Source: Hymenolepis diminuta
Taxonomy: Eukaryota; Platyhelminthes; Cestoda; Cyclophyllidea; Hymenolepididae
Assembly (NCBI GenBank): GCA_900708905.1
Contig: CAADRB010000003.1
Location: 483,678-547,677 of the forward strand
Direction of reading: 5' to 3'
Length of the DNA stretch: 64,000 bases
Part shown: in pieces, positions 39,997 through 52,489 of the stretch
Position numbering within the stretch: the first letter of the stretch is position 1
Layout of the letters: each line of letters begins with the position of its first letter
Translations under genes and position numbers: made by a program
The notes under the pieces: model-generated
The model's input: only the letters and a program-made list of their open reading frames with translations
The model's database searches: none
Told to the model about the DNA's origin: nothing

Positions 39997-41828
39997 TCAT
40001 ACCATTTAAATATATGGTACATGGTGCGGGTAATTTTATCTGTAAATATTAATGAAGTTTTACCAACCAAGTTATTGTAAAATTGATATGAGAGCAGCAT
40101 TAATATATTAAAACATAAAAATTATATCATAAATACACTTATGTATGTTTGCATCCCATTAGGACAATTTGCTCCTAATTTGAATAGCACAAAATAATGA
40201 AAATTAGCAACATTTCTCTTTATATTCACCTTATGTATTATTACAAGAAGATGATCGAAATATACGGCTGTTAGATAATTTTATATACTGTAGTGTATTC
40301 TGTTTTAAAAGCTTTTTCACTGATTTAAATCAAAATATTTTGTAAATTTTCAAATTTATTTTAATTCTTTGAATATACTGTCATTTCCATTCATCGCTAG
40401 AGTCACCCACACACAAACCATAACTGGCTTTGCTAAGGCATACATTTCACTGAAGCTGGTGAAAAGCACAAAGCTAACGAAGTTGAAAATGGTATATTTG
40501 TTTAGCTCAGCTAATTTTATTTGGAATTTATTATGTATTAGAGCGCCTAGTAAATACGGTTTATAATTTGAAATTCTATAAAATTGAAATAACAATAAGA
40601 TTATATGACGATATAATCAATAATTTTATACAGGCAAGTTTAAAAAACATGGAAAATGAGATACTAGTGTTCTCAGATTGCAAATTTAGATAAGTACTTG
40701 GAACCCTATTTTGACTATTGCCGCTAAGTTATGCATGCTGAGGAGAAGTTCTCTCATTTTATATCATTACTGTTGTTACCGTAATGTATTTTTTGGGGGG
40801 AAATATTATTTTCTTATACGTAACAATTACTAAGGCCTGTTATGAAGCCAAGTTGGATATTTTCGGTGCATTCACTCGAGTACACTAAGAGTGCATTCGA
40901 TGCACTTGCTAGTTCATCCCTCATGTAGTGAATTATCAATTTTTGCAATTCTACACTCAGTCTTCGTTATGTAGAGCCAACCAGTTAGCTGATCATTTAT
41001 CACACATCCAAGACTACAGAAGTACATATATTTTCTCAATTGTTAGCAATTGTCCTAGCTAAAAGTCCTCTTCCATTCTCCTAGTGTCTGAGTAGTTTTG
41101 CTCTATATAGTTGGAAAGTGAGCAAATTATAAAGGGATCATTTACTTATGACACCTATTTTCATAAATAAATATCTACTGCGTATATAGCATAGTTTTTG
41201 AAAAATCTGCCTAACTATTCAGTTTAATTCTAAACAAATTTAAGGAATAAGTGCCAGGTTTTTTGGTTTAATACGAGCAGTGATTACTCAAAAACTACAC
41301 AGGTATTCACAGACTCGATACACAAACATGATAGAATTAAAACATGAAATGGAAAGGAGTTATTACACTCGATATACCATATAAGTCTGCGGTTTATCCT
41401 GATGACTCTTCGGACGTTTGAATGTGCCATTCTTAAATACCGGCAATGATATTTTATGAATTTTGATAAACATTTAAGAATAGCAGTTTTACACTTAACT
41501 CAAATAAACTTTTTAATGATGCACATTTTAAACCATATTTTTGTAAGAAAATTTTATTTTAGAACTCAAATGTTTTTAATTTCTGTTTATATCTTTCATT
41601 ATAAAGGCCGGTGAAATTAGCACTTACTAAAATACTATTCGAAAATCTTATATTAATTATAATACTTGGCTAATAAATGTCGGTCTGAGGCGGCAAATTT
41701 TAACATTAATGGAAATTAATTGTTAAGCGGAATTAATGTAGTGATAAAAGCGGAGGAAAATAGGAAAACATCATTATTTATGAAATTTCAAAAATTCGAA
41801 ATCTTAGATAAAACAATTTGTTGCATAC

Positions 41829-42145
41829 ATGAAAATAATAGTTTTCCCAAAATAACCCTTATATGTAAGATTCTTTATTTTCCATCTTTTAATTTCTGCT
41901 TCCTTTAATTCTCATTTATTCGAACGAATTTATTTACATCACAATTGTAAATGGCGCATAATATAAATCGATCTGTCGATACGACGAAGTGCGTCTTGTG
42001 TTAATATAGTGGTTTAAGTTGTTTGTACTGTGGTGTTGTCGGGTCGTGTTTGTAACTGACATAATCTGCTTTTCTCCCTAGTCGATTCTTAGATTCCCTA
42101 AGACATTGATTTAATAATAAATGCAATCCGACGGTACCACAATTA
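41829..42145 (+). repeat. LTR-like repeat D, copy 4, tail-to-tail with an inverted partial copy
   Basis: 41829-42058 follows the forward repeat. From about 42062 the sequence instead matches the reverse complement of the repeat end, running inwards (CTTAGATTCCCTAAGA, then TAATAAATGCAATCCGAC), best against the 30.0 kb fragment. The result is an imperfect palindromic junction. Confidence 0.65.
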
Positions 42146-43899
42146 ATTAAATATATTAGTTGCTTTATTTCAGTGTTCACGATTACTCTATTCCTTACTG
42201 GAGTATTTATTTTGACAATTTTATTTTCATATTTTTAGTCATTTGAGATGAGATCGTGGATATTATATTGCAGCACATTATGGTCTTTTTTGCATCAGAA
42301 CAATGACGAGCACAACCATTAATGCCAGGTTTTTTTAGTACTACATATTCCTCAAGTTCACATTAGGTGACGTCCAATAGCATTAGCTGAAGGCGGTATT
42401 TTTTCCTGAACAGCATATCATTCTTATTTCTCCCACTTTTGAGCTAATTACTTGCAATTTCTGACTAGCCGTTCCGACCGGTTTCTGGAAAGTTATCCAA
42501 ACCTCTTCATCATTAGCCGCCTTAACAATTAGGTCTGCCATCCAATTTACAAAAATGTTTTATTTGAGATCTCATTAACTTTTAGCTTAATTTTCGAGGG
42601 ATTTTAGTATTGGCTACCACACCTCATTGACGTAAAATCTCCAATTATTTTAATTTATTATTTTGGAATCAAAATCACAACTCACTTTTCTAAGTACATC
42701 GGGTCTGGGCATTTGAAAATGTAAGGGAAAGGTACATTAAACAAACATTACAACACAAACGCTCGATCTCTAACTAGTGCATATTTAAAGTCAATCTGAA
42801 ACTACGAAAAATAGAGGACAGCTCAGTCAGTTAAGAGGAGGCAGATGTCATTTAATTATTTTCTCAAGCAAATTTCACTACAAATATTCCGGCTTCAAAG
42901 TTTATATTGTTCCTGGCCTACAGTTATAATTGGTATTCAGTAATAAGTTTTTTGTATGCATTGGTAGTATGCGTGATCATAAAATTCTTAACCAAATACG
43001 TTCCATAATAGAAAGGTAGTCTTAGCCATAAACTTTGTGGGCATCATCATGGATTGCTTTTCACTTTGGTCTGTTCAGCCACTTTCTTTTCAAGTAAGCG
43101 AACTTATAATTTCTTCAAAAAAATAGGAAGCATACCTTATCACATCGATATTCCAAAATATCGGCTGCTTCATTTTCCTCTGACATTTAAGCCTATAAAT
43201 ATCCCTCCATCCAACTCGTATTTAAGTAAAGTGATCTCATGAAAATTCAATTAATCACCATAAATAAGACGAGTATCATAGAAGGGGATAAATTAATGAA
43301 ATAATTTCACATAATATGGTCAAATTAGGGCTCAATCTTATCCGTAAGAATAAAATTAAATAATTTGATATAATGACGGTTAGTCCTGGCTTTCATGCAT
43401 TGGATTAACTTGAAAACATCGTTTTCACCTTTAACGGTGTTCTTTTACTTAGAATTATTCTCTTTTTCGTCAATCTCTTCCATGGAATCATTCAAGGGTT
43501 CAGAAAACGAGAAATGACGTCCTCAACGTTTTTCAAACGTAATCACAACTAGAAGACATACTGCTTGACCTACAACGTCTACGATTTTATGCAGACGGTC
43601 ATTGTAATGGGAAGGGATATCTTATCAATTGGTTCGTTAAAGCAGATTTGTTTTACTTTGTGCTTTTTACTAGTATTTAATTGCACAGGTTCGGAGATCC
43701 TAAATAACTCAAAATTAAGTTTGTTAAATCGACGACTTTATGTGCTTATCCTGTGCACAAAAGTATAAACACAACCAGCAAAAACTCATCTAACTGAGAA
43801 AAACTACTGCTGGAAAAGTAATTAAGCTTGTCATTACATTGCTTATTATTAGTACTTACAGTAATACAAAAATTACAATTTTATTTGTGATAGGAAACT

Positions 43900-44140
43900 G
43901 AAATCGGTTGGGAGAAAGTTTAATAAATAATAAAGAGGAGATCAAAAAGATACAGAGATCAACGTCAAGATATCAAAGAGTCTTACTTTATTTAGTGTTT
44001 GGATTCGGGTTTTACAATATTTACTAAATAGGTATCTCATGTTTCAAAATCACAATTCCATGGTTCTTCTCCTGGAATGCAGCAAATACTTGTCTACAAT
44101 GTCCACTGCTTGTTGACCGGCAAATTTTTCATCAATAGGA
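43900..44140 (+). repeat. dispersed repeat B, copy 2
   Basis: Partner of 16270-16545. Shared GGAATGCAGCAAATACTTGT and TGTTGACCGGCAA. Confidence 0.55.
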
Positions 44141-46215
44141 ATCGGTCCGGATGCTTCACCTTCAATTTTTTTCCAATCGTTTAGAAGGCACTGTTCTTAG
44201 GTTGTATTTGACAGCTCAGTCTAGCTGTTTTTACTCTAGCAGAGGTGAGATTGTTGGAGTTCGATAACAGCCAACGGTTTGCAGCTAACAAATCAAGACA
44301 ATAATAACAGTCACCAATTCGTAGCTGTTTGAGTGAGAGCTAACAAAAATTGTGAAACAGAACACCGAGAGTTGAGTAGGCCAAAAATGTACTCAAGGAA
44401 ACCACAACGAGTAACAGAGAGAGGGGGAGAGAGGGAATCGCGCTGAGGAAGAGAGGAGATGAGCAGGAAGCGTAGGAACCCGTAACTGACAAGCGTGCGC
44501 TGTTGTCCGGAATCATGTTCTCCCTTTTAAACAATAATATTTTTAAGTTTATTTCAAGGGCACTATAACATTATTAAAGCAAATTCAACTATACGTAATT
44601 TTGCATTAAGCGCGAGATCGGTATTTTTAGGATTAACACAAATCACCACTAATTTGAGAGTCACTAGCAATTGCTATTCGTTCTCCGGCAATTTTCTTAT
44701 TGGTAATTATAATATGATTGATATAGTTACTATGGGCACAGTGTATCATTTATGTCCGATATTACTGTTTTAAAAGTATGTTGCGTGATTAGATGCGCTA
44801 AGCTACACTTCATTATCGGAGAGGAACTGGAATCTTTCATAGGCTGAGTTGGGCTGATATAGCCATAAATATAATTATTATATGAATGGCGTAACATTTA
44901 ATTATATAATATGGCCTCGCACCACAGTTTCGATAAATATTAATCACAAGAGAGTATTTATTATTTGAGTTGTTTTCCTATAGCAATAAATGTTCGCATC
45001 ATTAAGCATATTAAGAAGAATTGCATGTCATGTATAACAGAGACTCCGGAAGAATTTTCAAGACTCACATAAGAGATTAGAGAAAAATATGACCTTGATA
45101 AATAATAGCTTTTCTAGAATCTACAATCATTCTAAAAAGAATACAATAGGAATTCTCGTATGACGGGAAAACAAATGAAGCATCATTTCCGTGACCAATA
45201 GATTGAAAAGAGTTATAAAGTATAGATGAGCAAGAGGAATAGGAGAAACAAAACCGAAACCTGGATGGCTCAGAAATTGGAATTAATCTATAATTAAGTT
45301 ATGAATAGATAAAAGGAATACACCGCTAGGTCGCCATAAATAATTCACTTAACGAAATTTATTTCTTCTGACTCTATTGGAATGAGTCAATGTATTTTTT
45401 CCTTGCTATTTGAGCTAACCTGATCATCATTTAAAGCAAATACACAAGGTATTAGCTTTTCGCTCCGATGATTTCGGAATTGGGGACAATAGAAGTTCAG
45501 TGACTTTTAGTTGGCATTTAAAGACCTCTATCTGCCACCGTAATGTTTTTAATCAACTCTTGTGCATTTTCTAAGTACGGCTTTCCTCTTCCTCATAACG
45601 CTGTCATTTGCTTATTTTCACTTATTTTTAAATAGATGAACCGACTAAACTATGCTATGTAACTTATAAAACTGACATATTCGCTTTTTAATTCCTCTGC
45701 AGAGCGATGTAGGCATTGCTAAATGTTTAACAAAACATCTAAAAGCCCGTTCAAAATGCATTAAAGCACTTGACATGGGTAGGGGAAGGTGGGAGCTGCT
45801 CCCATGAAAAAGAAATTTCACTATGTTGATTAGAATTAACAAGTGTGGTTGGTTGTGCGAATGGACGTTGACTGAGTAACATCCTACTTGAAGAACATCG
45901 CGCAACATCACAGTTAATACCTTTTCAAAAGCCGCGAGCAAAATTGTTATGGACATTTACCATCTCACATTAAGAAGTCAATCGAGAGGCAGACCAAAAA
46001 ACAAAACCGTTTACTGATGTTGTATTATCTGGGCCTCCAGAATCTGGCTACATGGTAAACTCTCTTCCAGGCACCGCTAACTGAATATGATTTAGTTTCC
46101 GCTGTCAGTAGAATGTATTCCGTTTGCCTACCTACACTAATACAACTTGACAGAATGTTCTCTTTTGGGTTTTGTGAGTAGTTCTCGATAAGTCAAAACA
46201 TTAGGTAAATTTTAC

Positions 46216-48609
46216 TTGAGGAATTTAGGAACGTAGATGAAGAAGACTGTGTCTTCGGGAGTGCCAATTGAACACAGAAGGAGAACGACAATAATAACGC
46301 TCGAACTTGGAACTGCTGAGAAAACCATCACGTTGACACTGGCAAGAAATCTATAAAAAGAAGAAACATCATTAATGTTCGGATGAACGCTTACAGAATA
46401 GCAGCAATATTGATAACTTTGATTTCTACCCCTGCCCACTGGGTGCAGAAGAAAATAAAAGATGATATAAAAGCAGAGGACCCATTAGGATTGAAGCTGA
46501 TTAAGAAGAGTCCCAAAAGATGAGAAATGAGATGATACGGCATTTGTAATAGCGAAAAATTCTAAAGCTTTCAGTGTACCCCACGCTTCATTGATATCTG
46601 CGCCTGTTTTCGGAACCGAGCTTCCCATTCTTAGCGGTTGGAGTCTATTAGAGAAAATTCATAAACAATTACTAGTCTATTAAGTTAATTTCTAGAGACT
46701 GGTGAAATGATTCAATTAGACCTCAACCAATCATGCGTTTGCAGCACCTATTCATTCATCTTGCTAAACAGAGATTTTTTCATTGACTCCAAGCATCAAA
46801 ACAAAATGGACTCTTGCCTAAATATAATTTCTCTTTTTGTATTTTCAAATAAAAGTATTCTAAGTAGACTTGTGACAAAAAGTAGGTCATTTAATGAAAT
46901 GACATTTCTTTAAATCTATAAAGCCACTTTGTTATACAATTCTGTTAGTTTGAGTTCTCCATTTGTGCAAAAGCATTTGAAGACACTTGTATCTATGTAG
47001 ACTTTCGGAAAGGGCATAGAATTTTAAAAAAAAAAGAATTAATTCACAGAGATAAGCTAAAATTTCAACTAGATCACATATTCTCTCGGTTGTAGAAAAA
47101 TTTCCAATCATTTTTCTAAACAATGCCGCTTTGACGTGAGCTTTTTGGGTCCAACAGCTCACCGAATCGTAGGAACAGAGAGGAGGGGTATATAATTGAG
47201 AAAGAAGAAGGAAAACGAAGAACGTGGGGAGTGAGATACAATAGTTTGCACTGCGTGTGATGAATATCGCAGGCGAAATGGCTGGATCACCGCAAGTCGG
47301 AGGCGAGTGAACATGGATAGTTGGACTGAAACGCAGTAATTAGGCTCAGCTTACATAGACATTCGAACATAAAAATAATTTCCCATAAAACTATTTGATT
47401 TAGCTCGTCGATTGGAAATAATTGAGAAGCTTTGAGAAGTAATTCTGTAAGTTAAACCTACAAGAAATTTTGCACCTGTCATTTGTTGACTGAAGGAAAC
47501 TGCCATTTGAACTAACTTATTAGTAATAATGCTTTTGAAGCCCATTGGAAAGCGGAATTTACGTCTGAACCAATGCTGTTTTGCGGAGGGACGGTCATTG
47601 TCTTTATAAGAAGGCTACAACTCTTCTAAAATATTATTCATTTAACTCAATAGGCCTTCAGTGATGAAAATGTAGAAATGAGGATGTGCTGAAAATGTTC
47701 ATATTAGAAAAGACAGAAGACGTCCATCTCTTGATCAGTAAATGAACACATGTGCGCATTGAAGAGTAAGTGTGAGGATATTCTAAACTAATTTACTAAA
47801 ATTTATTCGTGGAGCGTGCAAATGATTTCAGAGAGCATGAAGGTATTAATATCTCAAACATGAAATATTCCAACGATTATACACTTTATATGAATTCTTG
47901 ACTATTTGTTGCATATTAACAATCGGTTACTTCCAGCGAAAATGTTGATAGCTGTAATTTTCTTTTCAAATTTAATATCTATTATTGCCTACTCACTAAT
48001 TTTCCCTTTTTTATAAGTCGAGCAATAAAATCTCCCCTAGAATTATCTTAGTTTCAAATTTATTTAGTTCCTCTCATTCCAGAAAAAACCCCTGCGACTC
48101 AAACCCTTATAAGTCAAATCTAGACAAGTTCATCGATTCTCCTTCTTCTATAACTGTGCCGCTTCATTTGAAAATACACTGCACTCATAGAAAACTTGCA
48201 TCTTTGCCCAAGTGACTCAATACAAACTGTCTTTGTATTTCCACTGACACACACGGGCAGACACCTCGTCGTACACCAGCGCCTAAGTTGCCCTCTCATG
48301 GCCTTCGTGCCCTATCTATCTCTTACCCGCTTGAATCCTCATTGTGGCTTGATCAATACATTTTGGTCAAAACAGGTCTTAGTCTTCTGCTCTAAAACTG
48401 GTGTTAGCTGTGTGCCGTTAGTTGTTATCTTAACCCCAACAATATTAAGGGTGACAATTGAGTTGAGTGAGAAAGTGCTAGGCTGTATAACGTGGATTAA
48501 CTAAATATTCAGCTGTTTAACTCACCACAGTGACCGAGATCATAACCTTCTCAAGGAGTTGAATGGGAACTTGAGCAGCAGCTTTAAAGAAGTGGATGAA
48601 AGAGAAGAC
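46216..48609 (-). pseudogene. SLC1 (excitatory amino acid transporter)-like exons, divergent or decayed
   Basis: Clear exons are 46496-46395 and 46350-46216, separated by a 44 bp intron. A 23 bp micro-exon (46561-46539) and a far exon (48609-48526) fit less surely. Together the two clear exons read FNPNGSSAFISSFIFFCTQW, then SAVPSSSVIIVVLLLCSIGT-PEDT. This follows the C-terminal core of SLC1 sodium/glutamate symporters: the TM7 NMDGT region, the HP2 tip and the GLPTDD segment before TM8. The far exon (FIHFFKAAAQVPIQLLEKVM) resembles the helix before the central core. The near-invariant NMDGT is NPNGS, and no exon was found for the helices between or after. It is therefore either a pseudogene or a strongly divergent transporter. 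Confidence 0.5.
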
Positions 48610-50067
48610 CTTTATTTCCTCCAAACTCCCATACACAAAGCCAGTGTATGGAGACCTGTTTAGTAAAGAAAGTGGAGAGCATAAGATTAAATCCCTTGAA
48701 AAAAAATCAATGTAGATGGAAGACCTTTCTGTAGACTAATTCCAATCTAGTTCTGGGGTCTTCCCTGCAACACAAATGGAAAAAAGGAATCTAGGAAAGA
48801 TTTAGCTAATAGAGCCTAAGAGTTCATACATCCTAGCGAAAACTTTAATAAAATTATGATCGGCTGTACATAAATTCTTATTTTTGAATCCTCAGGCTGA
48901 GATTGTCGTGGCTCATAGACAGATTTATTATAGAGGTATTGTTGATTGATAACTGAGAGGACACCGGCAAACATAGTTCAAGGTTTTAGAGACAATGTCT
49001 TATCTTAGGTTGATGTGGCAAGCAATTATAACAGGACATAAATCAATTTAAGGTGTCTGAAAGATGGACCAAGACAAAGACTACAAATGGTGAGAGGAGA
49101 AAGATACCATTCTGTCTCACGATCGCACGCTCCACCAAGAGCGATAATGACCGATGACTATATGGCGTGATCTAGACACTGGTTACACTGGGCTCCCAGT
49201 TCGGCTTTCCCTTCGGTGCACTCTGTGCGCAGGCGTGTTCTTTCCTTTTGTCTAGCAAGATTACGAGCCAAATTTTATGACGCTATCATCGGGTCGACAG
49301 GGATTTGATCTTAACAAGTTTTTATACGAAGAAGACTCTTATCCTTGTAAATAATTAAGGTTAAATCAATGGATAGGTCATAGAATAGCTAAGTAGCCGT
49401 TTTCTCCCTTCTCACCGTTCTGATTAATTGTCGTTTACAAAGTAACTGGCTCCCTGAAGCAACCACTAAAATATTGTCCCAAGGTCAATACGCGTGTGTT
49501 CTACATCACCGCTGCAAATTAGAATCATGATCAACTGTTCAAATACTCCAGATAGTTCCAGCATTGAAGAACTGAGGACGCAACCATTTTGCAACCAACC
49601 ATTAGGGCAATTAATACCGCCAATTTGTTGCCATTATTGTATGCAGAAGAATATTTAAGAGATTTGCATTTTGTTGAGATAAAAGAGGGATGGCGCAAGA
49701 TATGGAAGGAATTAATAGTATTTTTCTTTACTTTGAAATAAGAAAATGTACCCCTTTTTAATTCATTAAAAGAGGAAACGCTTTTGGGTGTGTTTTTCAA
49801 AAGAATCAATGAACTTAACCCGAGGTTCTGTGAGCATCATTTGCAATTAAAAATATTAATCAAAACAATTCAAATCAAATGATCTCCCCAACCATTATAA
49901 CAATTTTGTCTGTTCGATTTATTTACTACTAATTTTTTTATTATTCTGACCTTTTAATTTCCATTTCCATCGAATAAAATTGTAGTCCAACACTTCCCTT
50001 AGATGGAAATAAACCTAAAACCTTATTGATTAAAAATCCATATTCTGCTTTTCCCATATTCCGGTAT
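46562..50067. other. intergenic / putative SLC1-like introns
   Basis: Apart from the putative exon at 48526-48609 no coding sequence is supported. Open frames at 46707-46913, 47351-47545 and 48196-48504 lack motifs. Confidence 0.4.
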
Positions 50068-50223
50068 CTAAATGTCGAACTCGTTGTATCCGATGTGACA
50101 GCCATGAATTTTGCCTCCGTACATCCACACCTCTACACCAGTCATGTTATATTCGCCAAATTGCTTTCCTATTATTAACATTTCCCATCGGTGACTCATT
50201 TTATCAGAAGCAATCAGGTCAAC
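50068..50223 (-). CDS. LC8-type dynein light chain C-terminal exon (orphan)
   Basis: An exon after a good acceptor (GGTTCTTAGTTCAG) encodes 51 residues to a stop: VDLIASDKMSHRWEMLIIGK, then QFGEYNMTGVEVWMYGGKIH. The W-x-x-(I/V)-(V/I)-G-x-x-FG-x-Y core and the beta-strand pattern after it are those of LC8 light chains (usual W-x-C-I-V-G-x-N-F-G-S-Y). LC8 proteins dimerise and dock cargo to dynein or other targets, and flatworms carry many tegument-associated versions. The usual THE-hHFIYF segment is changed, so target binding may differ. No upstream exon with the N-terminal helices was found nearby; it may be far upstream or the copy may be broken. Confidence 0.45.
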   Translation of the reverse strand, partial: VDLIASDKMSHRWEMLIIGKQFGEYNMTGVEVWMYGGKIHGCHIGYNEFDI

Positions 50224-51085
50224 CTGAACTAAGAACCAAAACTCCTCATCTTCTCTTATATCTCTTTTATATCTTTTCGGTTCTCTTAACAATTAACTTA
50301 TCTGAACTCTACTTAATTTTGACTTTTCATAAAGTTTTGATTTCTCCTCATTTTATGGAAATGAGGGCGAATTCTAATTACTTAAGTGAATGTCGAAGTC
50401 TTCTCACCAAAAACATCGTGTTCTTTTGTAATAATTCCACTTTTTTGCTAATTGAATTTGATAAGCATTCCGATTTTGACTCAGGCTGCTTTGACATTAA
50501 AAGTTACCATTTGATATTGACAGTTGATGGAAGTTGAAAGCAGCTTTGGTTTCTTCCACTTAGCTTTTGATATGCAAAATATCATTCAAATGGGCTTGAA
50601 TTAACTGTGACATGATTTAAAAAGCGAATAAATATATTGGTAACCACGACACATGGAAATTCGTTGGTCTAGATTTAGGTCTGATAAGAAATTTAGGAGA
50701 TCTGTTTAAGAGGAGATTAGCTATAGTTATGATTTTTCCTGCTTTCAATGCGTTATGAATAAATCAAAACGCGCTTAAATTTAAAAGTGTTTCATCTATT
50801 GGATAACTGAAAATCAATGCATTTGTAACGGATAATAAATAAATGAGCCCTTGACTAAACCTTAGTAATCCAACTAGCTGCAGATAAGTACTGCAGAGTT
50901 CTCTAACGTAATTTGCCTCCAAAATTAGCTAGGATACTTTCAAAGTTGGAGGAGCACAGAAGATATAGTATGGAGAGAGTTAAAAGGTAATTAGTTACTG
51001 TACATGTTCTGAAGTTCGAGAAGAGAAGGTGCTCTTCGAACACAACGAGTAGAAAACATTGGGTTACGACATCTTGACTTATCAT

Positions 51086-51560
51086 TTATGAAAGTAGTTT
51101 GCAAGCGTTAAACTTCTTAGAGAGTGTCGCTTTTGGTAAGGTTGAGGACTGCAATTTATGCTTGGCAGTCTGGAGACTATTAAACGGGAATGGAGTATAT
51201 GAAGACGTTGGCAAATTGATGGGAACGGTCTTTGTAGTCTGCCTTTTCTGGTGAAGTTTTAAGGCTTGGGAGCTAGCAAGGAGTTGGAGTGAATCAGGTA
51301 ATGTTGGCGCCTTGTGAACTTTCATAGTACAGGCTGATGTTTGGGGTCCCGACAATGGGCGGCTGATTGTGGCGAATTTGTAGGTTCATCAACGTGGGAT
51401 TTGGTTTCTTCCACTTGTCTCGTATCCTGCGGAAGGAGGTAGCACGTTCTGGGAGAAGGTCGTAAATATCCTCTTGGAGGTCCAGAAGTTCTTGGGTGAG
51501 CTCTCCTGTATCAGTTTGAAATAACCCAGTATCAAATTCCTTCACTGGGTTGGTTGTTAT
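51086..51560 (-). CDS. unrecognised coding patch in two overlapping frames
   Basis: An acceptor-like AACCAACCCAG opens a frame at about 51547 (GELTQELLDLQEDIYDLLPE, then SFRRIRDKWKKPNPTLMNLQ) that stops at 51294. A second frame, shifted by one, is open from before 51355 to a stop at 51086 and is Ser/Thr/Lys-rich. The first part looks like real protein with acidic-helical character. The shift at about 51300-51350 could be a frameshift, an unseen small intron or coincidence. There is no ATG. No domain recognised. Confidence 0.35.
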
Positions 51561-52489
51561 GAAAAGTTGTTTTCAACCAGATTCAGGAGATTTTGTTACT
51601 TTCAGATTTTGTGTTTGATGGCCCAAACAGGAGAGAGAGGTGCATGGAGACAAAAAAAATGGCATTTTGACGCTTACAGGGTCAAAATGTATTTTTCTAC
51701 AAAAGAAGGTATAACGCTGGTAGAGTTAACCTGTGAAATGGCGTTGTCAACTTTGAGGTGCAGAGAGCAAGGACTGGTGAAAGTTATCAGAGGAGAATAA
51801 AAATAACCAAATATGTTAAGCAGAGGGAAAATCACAATACCAGAGGGTGATGGATCACGTCAGGCTGAGCAGATTACTTCAGGTGGTAACCAACTATGTA
51901 GCCGTTACTACATAAACAGGTCCTTAGTTAAATCTTAGCATTCCTCTTCGAAGTCCAACAAGCTGCATTCCACTTATCAGCTTCTATTTTCTACACCTCA
52001 ACTAAAATCTTCCTTTCTCATTTTCAGTCCTCTCTAATGTTCTCTTGATTTCCGCTACTTCTATTTAAATTAATTTTATCACCAATTCTTTGCCTTTTAT
52101 GAACTCTTTGCAATTCCACAAGTGATGTAAATTTCCTTTAAAATGAATTGTACTCGATCATAAATGAGCATCATGAAAAATCATACCCTACGCCGTGGGT
52201 AATACAAAAAATTTCTTAAAATAATTTTAATAATTGCATATATAAATAATTGTTTCTGAATAAAAATTTGTTCATACTCGTGAAAAATAAATATTGCTTC
52301 GGACAAATTGACAAACATTAATTGAAAAGTAATGATTTCGAAAGGAGTAAAATATTTTTCGTGTAAAATTTAAAATTATTTTGTTTCGTTTGTGAATGAA
52401 GCTAAATATTAATTTAAAATTAAAAAATTTCGTTGTTGAAGTCATTTATAAGGTCACCGCGAGTTTGTAATTATATTTACTGCTTAATA
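51561..52489. other. upstream region of proteasome beta-3
   Basis: AT-rich, strongly so from 52140. No TATA box or other element can be assigned; it should hold the promoter of the proteasome gene. Confidence 0.35.

Noticed and set aside
41397..41430. CTGATGA followed by a short hairpin-like stretch, as in a hammerhead ribozyme
   Set aside because: No GAAA core element or flanking helices I and III can be formed; chance match.
44340..44534. hydrophobic 64-codon ORF on the minus strand
   Set aside because: The leucine/serine run is the shadow of a purine-rich low-complexity tract.
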